Assembly: GCF_049801075.1 (NCBI RefSeq)
Contig: NZ_JBNAGG010000001.1
Span: forward strand, 620,001 to 684,000
Length of the DNA stretch: 64,000 bases
Reading direction: 5' to 3'
DNA from: Maritalea sp049801075
GTDB lineage: Bacteria; Pseudomonadota; Alphaproteobacteria; Rhizobiales; Devosiaceae
Shown: piece by piece, positions 60,342-64,000 of the stretch
How the letters are laid out: every line of letters begins with the position of its first letter
Position numbering within the stretch: position 1 is the stretch's first letter
Position numbers and translations under genes: made by a program
The notes under the pieces: generated by a model
What the model saw: only the letters and a program-made list of their open reading frames with translations
Told to the model about the DNA's origin: nothing
Database searches by the model: none

Positions 60342-61326
60342 GGAACAATTCTCCTTTAACGGCTTTCAACGCCTGCTCAACCACACGCTCGGGGGTTGGC
60401 ACGGTGATATCTTCCAATGCGGGTGAAAACGGCACGGGCACATCCATTGCGCCCAAGCGCTGAACTGGCGCATCCAGATGATAGAATGCTTTTTCGTTCA
60501 GACGGCTGGCGATTTCACCTGTGATGCCAAAACTTTGGTGACCCTCATCGACCACAATGGCGCGTGAGGTCTTTTTGACGGAATTGATCAGGGCTTCTTC
60601 ATCCAGCGGCACAATGGTGCGGGGATCGATCACTTCGGCCTCAATACCCTGTTCCGCCAGAATCTCTGCTGCTTTTTCGCACACTTGCACCATGGAAGAC
60701 GTGCCGATCAGTGTAATGTCGCGGCCCTCGCGCAAAATATTGGCTTCGCCAAAGGGGATTAAATATTCCTCTTCGGGCACAGGGGCCTTGTCATTATACA
60801 TCAGCTTGTCTTCGAAGATGACCACAGGATTTTCATCGCGAATGGCCGTTTTCATCAGACCTTTGGCCTCATAGGCACTGGAGGGCATCGCCACCTTCAA
60901 GCCTGGAATATGGGCGACCAAAGCATGCAATGATTGCGAATGCTGTGCAGCGGATCTGCGAGTGGCCCCAAGATTTGTGCGCAACACCAGCGGCACGCTT
61001 AGCTTGCCGCCAGACATGTAGTGGGTTTTGGCCGCTTGGTTGCACAATTGGTCCATCACCAAAAAGATGAAATCGCCAAACATCAAATCGACAATAGGTC
61101 GCGACCCAGTCATGGCGGCACCTACCGCCATACCCATAAAGCCGGGTTCGGAAATCGGCGTGTCCAGAATGCGATTTGGCCCGAACTCTTCGACAAGACC
61201 GGACAGCACTTTGAACGGCGTGCCCGCCTCGGCCACGTCTTCCCCCATCAAAAAGATGGCAGAGTCGCGGCGCATTTCCTCGGCAATAGCCTCATTTACC
61301 GCTTTTGAGAGTGTAATTTCCCGCAT
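60331..61326 (-). CDS. 2-oxoacid/acetoin dehydrogenase E1 beta subunit
   Basis: The 331-residue protein has the transketolase-like pyrimidine domain (EEMRRDSAIFLMGEDVAEAG, GPNRILDTPISEPGFMGMA) and the C-terminal transketolase domain (IDPRTIVPLDEEALINSV, VDEGHQSFG). It forms an alpha2beta2 thiamine-diphosphate E1 with the alpha gene, whose stop it overlaps (TAATG). Acetoin dehydrogenase and pyruvate-type E1 cannot be told apart with certainty; a diacetyl-reductase-like SDR gene nearby slightly favours acetoin or a related ketol. Confidence 0.9.
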   Translation of the reverse strand: MREITLSKAVNEAIAEEMRRDSAIFLMGEDVAEAGTPFKVLSGLVEEFGPNRILDTPISEPGFMGMAVGAAMTGSRPIVDLMFGDFIFLVMDQLCNQAAKTHYMSGGKLSVPLVLRTNLGATRRSAAQHSQSLHALVAHIPGLKVAMPSSAYEAKGLMKTAIRDENPVVIFEDKLMYNDKAPVPEEEYLIPFGEANILREGRDITLIGTSSMVQVCEKAAEILAEQGIEAEVIDPRTIVPLDEEALINSVKKTSRAIVVDEGHQSFGITGEIASRLNEKAFYHLDAPVQRLGAMDVPVPFSPALEDITVPTPERVVEQALKAVKGELFHGA

Positions 61327-62330
61327 TATGCTGCGCCTCCCACCGGATTTTGCTTATAAACATGCATATCAACCTCCGATATGTCGGGATATTTCGCCGC
61401 TTCGGCATAGGCCACCGCATCTTTGGCGTCTTGGCTGACATCCTCATTGATCTGATCAAGCTCTTCCTGGCTCAGCACTTTTTCTTTCAACAGCCATGCG
61501 CCGAAATTAGTGATGGGATCACGTTCGGTTTTCCAAAGCTCTTCTTCGTCTTTGGGGCGATAATATTCGCGGTTAATGTCGCCCACATGGTGGCCGTGAT
61601 AGCGATAAGTATCGAGCTGAATGAAAAACGGTCCCTCGCCTTTGCGCGCCCGCTCAACAAGCTCTTCACTCAATTTATTGACCGCCAACACATCTTGGCC
61701 GTCCACAACAAAGGTCTCAATGCCAAAGGCTTTGGCGCGCGCCGTTAGTTCGCCCGCCGCCATTTCTTCAACCTTTGTATATTCGCCATATAGATTGTTT
61801 TCGCAGGCGTAGATGACAGGCAAGTTCCAAAGGGCGGCCATGTTCATCACTTCGTAAAGCAAGCCTTGGCCCAGTGCGCCATCACCGAAGAAGCAAACGG
61901 TCACATCATCTTTGCCCAAATGTTTGGCAGAGAGTGCCGCGCCCGTGGCAATTCCGGCGCTGCCGCCCACAATGGCATTGGCGCCCAGATTGCCGTTCTC
62001 CTGATCGGCAATATGCATGGAGCCGCCTTTGCCGCGGCAATAGCCTTCTTCTTTGCCCAGCAATTCGCAGAACATTTCCTTGAAATCCGCGCCTTTAGCG
62101 ACACAATGGCCATGCCCCCGGTGGGTGGATGTGATTTTGTCGGTGCTTTTCAGCGCCTCACAAATCCCGACGGCCACAGCTTCCTGCCCAGAATACATGT
62201 GGGTCAGCCCCGGCATTTTGGCCGCCAAATATAGCTTATTTGCATTGTCTTCAAAGGCCCGGATACGCACCATTTGCTGATACATGCGCACATAGGCCTC
62301 GTGATTAGAATTTTTGGCATTTCTGCTCAT
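61326..62330 (-). CDS. 2-oxoacid/acetoin dehydrogenase E1 alpha subunit
   Basis: The 334-residue protein has the thiamine-diphosphate motif GDG...N (CFFGDGALGQGLLYEVMNMA, then YACENNLYGEYT), YRGHGHCVAKGAD-like substrate loop (STHRGHGHCVAKGADF) and RYHGHHVGD, as in E1 alpha of PDH and acetoin dehydrogenases. It decarboxylates a 2-oxo acid or cleaves a ketol and passes the acyl group to the lipoyl partner. Second gene of the operon after the M24 gene, 13 bases later. Confidence 0.91.
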   Translation of the reverse strand: MSRNAKNSNHEAYVRMYQQMVRIRAFEDNANKLYLAAKMPGLTHMYSGQEAVAVGICEALKSTDKITSTHRGHGHCVAKGADFKEMFCELLGKEEGYCRGKGGSMHIADQENGNLGANAIVGGSAGIATGAALSAKHLGKDDVTVCFFGDGALGQGLLYEVMNMAALWNLPVIYACENNLYGEYTKVEEMAAGELTARAKAFGIETFVVDGQDVLAVNKLSEELVERARKGEGPFFIQLDTYRYHGHHVGDINREYYRPKDEEELWKTERDPITNFGAWLLKEKVLSQEELDQINEDVSQDAKDAVAYAEAAKYPDISEVDMHVYKQNPVGGAA

Positions 62331-62343
62331 GGTGCGATCCTGC

Positions 62344-63642
62344 TTAGTATCGGTTGGCGATCGGGAGTTCTTCAGCGGGGAACAAGCTGATCACTTCACA
62401 GCCGGTGTCTGTCACCACCACTTCTTCTTCGATCCGTGCTGCGGAATATCCGTCTGCCGCCGGGCAATAGGTTTCGAGTGCGAACACCATACCGGTTTTA
62501 ATTTCCATCGGATTATCCAAGCTCACGGCACGACTAATGATGGGCCGTTCATGCAGGGCGAGACCCAAGCCATGGCCGAATTGCAGGCCGAACGCAGAGA
62601 GTTCATCCGGGAACCCGAATTCTTCCGCCTTTGGCCAAAGCTTGGCCACCTGATCGGTGCCCACACCCGGCTTAATCGCTTGGATCGCAGCATCCAGCCA
62701 ATCACGACATTTCACATAGGCGTCACGCTGCTCAGGGGTCGATTTGCCGATATTGAATGTGCGGTAATAGCACGTGCGATAGCCTTGATAGCTTTGCAAA
62801 ATATCGAAAAAGGCCTGATCGCCGGGGCGGAACATTCTGTCGGTAAAGTTGTGTGGGTGTGGATTGCACCGCTCACCTGAGATGGCGTTGATGGCTTCCA
62901 CATCGTCAGACCCCATTTCGTAGAGCATCTTGTTGGACATGGCGACGATATCGTTCTCGCGCACGCCCGGCTTCAGCTCTTCATAAATCATGTGATAAAC
63001 GCCATCGACCATTGAGGCCGCTTGAGTCAGCAACTGGATCTCGTCCCAGTTTTTGATCTCCCGTGCGCTCAGCATGATTTGCTGACCGTCCACCACGTTC
63101 AACCCCGCTTCTTTCAGCGCGTAGAACATGGCCGTTTCGGCGTAGTCGACACCCACGGGCATATCGATCATGCCAGCGTCGCGAATAAGTCCGGCAATCT
63201 CCTCGGCATATTTTTTCATAAGACCGAAGCTAGGGGGAATTGTCCCGCGCATGCCAACCACGCCTGCCCGACAATGGTCGGGAACCAGCCAATCAGAGAA
63301 TTTTTTATGGTGCACTGCTGCTGAGCCAAAGTCCCAAACATAAGGTGCATCATCGCCTGTCAGCAGGCAAAAGCGACACATTTTGTCCCGTTCCCACTCG
63401 CCAATCTTTGTGGCGCTGACATAGCGAATATTGTTCACATCAAACAGCAAAAGCGTGCCGCAATCCGACGCTTTAAGTGCTTCACGGGTCCGCGACAGAC
63501 GATAGCGGCGCAAACGGTCGTGGTCGATCCGGCGTTCAAAATCAACTGAGGTGTGCCCCCAAGCTGGCAAGCGCCCTTCCCATTGCCAATTTGGGTCCAA
63601 ATCCTGCGGGGTCAAAATGTTTGGTGTCAGAGCATTTCTCAT
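62344..63642 (-). CDS. M24 (creatinase/aminopeptidase P/DddP-like) family protein with a changed metal site
   Basis: The 432-residue protein has an N-terminal creatinase-like domain and a pita-bread C-terminal domain: FFDILQSYQGYRTCYYRTF, QFGHGLGLALHERP, FALETYCP and IEEEVVV. Of the five usual metal ligands, Asp280, His357, Glu390 and the last Glu (about 406) are present, but the second Asp, expected 11 residues after Asp280, is Cys291. DddP-type DMSP lyases and creatinases share this fold, so the reaction may not be peptide cleavage. First gene of the operon behind operator site 4. Confidence 0.82.
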   Translation of the reverse strand: MRNALTPNILTPQDLDPNWQWEGRLPAWGHTSVDFERRIDHDRLRRYRLSRTREALKASDCGTLLLFDVNNIRYVSATKIGEWERDKMCRFCLLTGDDAPYVWDFGSAAVHHKKFSDWLVPDHCRAGVVGMRGTIPPSFGLMKKYAEEIAGLIRDAGMIDMPVGVDYAETAMFYALKEAGLNVVDGQQIMLSAREIKNWDEIQLLTQAASMVDGVYHMIYEELKPGVRENDIVAMSNKMLYEMGSDDVEAINAISGERCNPHPHNFTDRMFRPGDQAFFDILQSYQGYRTCYYRTFNIGKSTPEQRDAYVKCRDWLDAAIQAIKPGVGTDQVAKLWPKAEEFGFPDELSAFGLQFGHGLGLALHERPIISRAVSLDNPMEIKTGMVFALETYCPAADGYSAARIEEEVVVTDTGCEVISLFPAEELPIANRY

Positions 63643-63689
63643 CTTTGTGTCCTTTGTTCAGGCGCCTCAATGCGCCATCATCGCCCAAT

Positions 63690-63702
63690 ATCCAGCGTGG
63701 AT
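63690..63702. promoter_or_regulatory. Operator site 4, TATCCA-GCG-TGGATA, before the M24/dehydrogenase operon
   Basis: A perfect palindrome with 6-bp arms (63689-63703 when fully extended), 48 bases before the M24 start codon. It has the same arms and spacing as the sites before the fusion regulator and the sugar ABC operon, so it links the right-hand operon to the same regulator. Confidence 0.6.
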
Positions 63703-63742
63703 AGTTGGCGGTGCAGCCAAAATGTGTGGGGTTATCAAGCGA

Positions 63743-64000
63743 TCATTGCATGATCATGCCGCCATCAATCATCAGGAGCTGGCCGGTCATGTAGTCGCTT
63801 TCATCCGAGCATAAGAAGGCTGCGGTGCCCTTCACGTCGTCGGGAGTCGACAATTGCTTCATCAGGATCATGGTTTGCGCCAAATGATCCATGGATTGGC
63901 CTTCTTTTTCGAACATGCCAATCTCAACCAAATCTTTGTCCAGCTGTTCCCAAAGCTCAGTTTTTACCACACCAGGGCCATAGCCATTTACGGTGATTTT
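63743..64000 (-). CDS. SDR oxidoreductase, diacetyl reductase/butanediol dehydrogenase-like (N-terminus beyond window)
   Basis: Only the last 85 or so residues are present; the frame is open through the right edge. They read ITVNGYGPGVVKTELWEQL near the edge, then QLSTPDDVKGTAAFLCSDES and DYMTGQLLMIDGGMIMQ, the C-terminal SDR pattern. The N-G-Y-x-P-G-V-V-K-T and D-Y-M-T-G-Q marks resemble acetoin/diacetyl reductases, which suits the E1 genes nearby. It lies 100 bases upstream of the M24 gene on the same strand, with operator site 4 between them. Confidence 0.8.
   Translation of the reverse strand, partial: KITVNGYGPGVVKTELWEQLDKDLVEIGMFEKEGQSMDHLAQTMILMKQLSTPDDVKGTAAFLCSDESDYMTGQLLMIDGGMIMQ

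Noticed and set aside
63888..63900. ATCCATGGAT near 63890 as another operator copy
   Set aside because: The arms match but there is no spacer, and it is inside the SDR coding region.
1..64000. tRNA, rRNA, insertion sequences, phage genes, replication origin
   Set aside because: Looked for on both strands; no cloverleaf, rRNA segment, transposase, integrase or iteron cluster was recognised.

Overview
The window looks like chromosomal DNA of an alphaproteobacterium, probably a marine or host-associated member of the Hyphomicrobiales. The signs are roughly half GC, dense TRAP and ABC uptake operons, BetI/GntR-FCD/ROK/IclR regulators and Shine-Dalgarno-led genes, often with overlapping stop/start codons. 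The genus cannot be fixed from this sequence. No rRNA, tRNA, IS element, phage or CRISPR array was seen. Nearly everything is catabolism of sugars, sugar acids, aromatics or amides.

Layout. (1) 1-1.7 kb: left-truncated DMGDH/sarcosine-dehydrogenase-type flavoprotein behind a BetI-like TetR gene with a palindromic operator. (2) 1.77-10.7 kb (minus): eight-gene operon nagB-nagA-dctPQM-uxuA-uxuB-uxaA joining GlcNAc-6-P and hexuronate catabolism to one TRAP transporter; a divergent ROK repressor gene (10.8-12.0 kb) faces it. (3) 12.0-19.4 kb (minus): ribose-type sugar ABC transporter, SDR, UxuA-like protein, SMP-30 lactonase and mutarotase, an oxidative sugar pathway. (4) 19.5-26.2 kb: GntR/FCD regulator divergent from uxuA2, an RraA-like protein, an APH-fold kinase, a divergent enolase homologue, a FAH hydrolase and an SDR; two inverted TNGTNNNACNA sites lie between. 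(5) 26.3-28.3 kb: AT-richer patch with three orphan genes and a 26-bp tandem duplication. (6) 28.6-39.2 kb (minus): LuxR/TPR regulator, dipeptide-type ABC transporter, HyuA-type hydantoinase, two DUF917 proteins, solute-binding protein. (7) 39.4-46.5 kb: ALDH remnant, then a complete gentisate operon with its own TRAP transporter and a divergent IclR. (8) 46.6-64 kb: a GTG-started regulator that fuses a winged helix to an ABC solute-binding domain, a sugar ABC transporter, a GMC oxidoreductase, two Gfo/Idh/MocA dehydrogenases, and a 2-oxoacid-dehydrogenase-like operon whose E2 function is split over two genes, plus an M24 protein and a truncated SDR.

The most interesting signal is in region 8. 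The 13-bp palindrome ATCCA-N3-TGGAT occurs before the fusion-regulator gene, in the divergent transporter promoter and before the M24/dehydrogenase operon, and once with one mismatch before the GMC gene. This suggests an unusual one-component regulator, built from a solute-binding protein kept in the cytoplasm, governing the whole 17-kb polyol/inositol-like region. The second candidate is the enolase-like gene in region 4: its metal and catalytic lysine positions are kept, but residues near the leaving-group side of the substrate have changed, and it sits beside a kinase gene in a sugar-acid operon. Start sites were chosen by ribosome-binding sites and overlaps. Functional names come from recognised motifs and context, not database searches.
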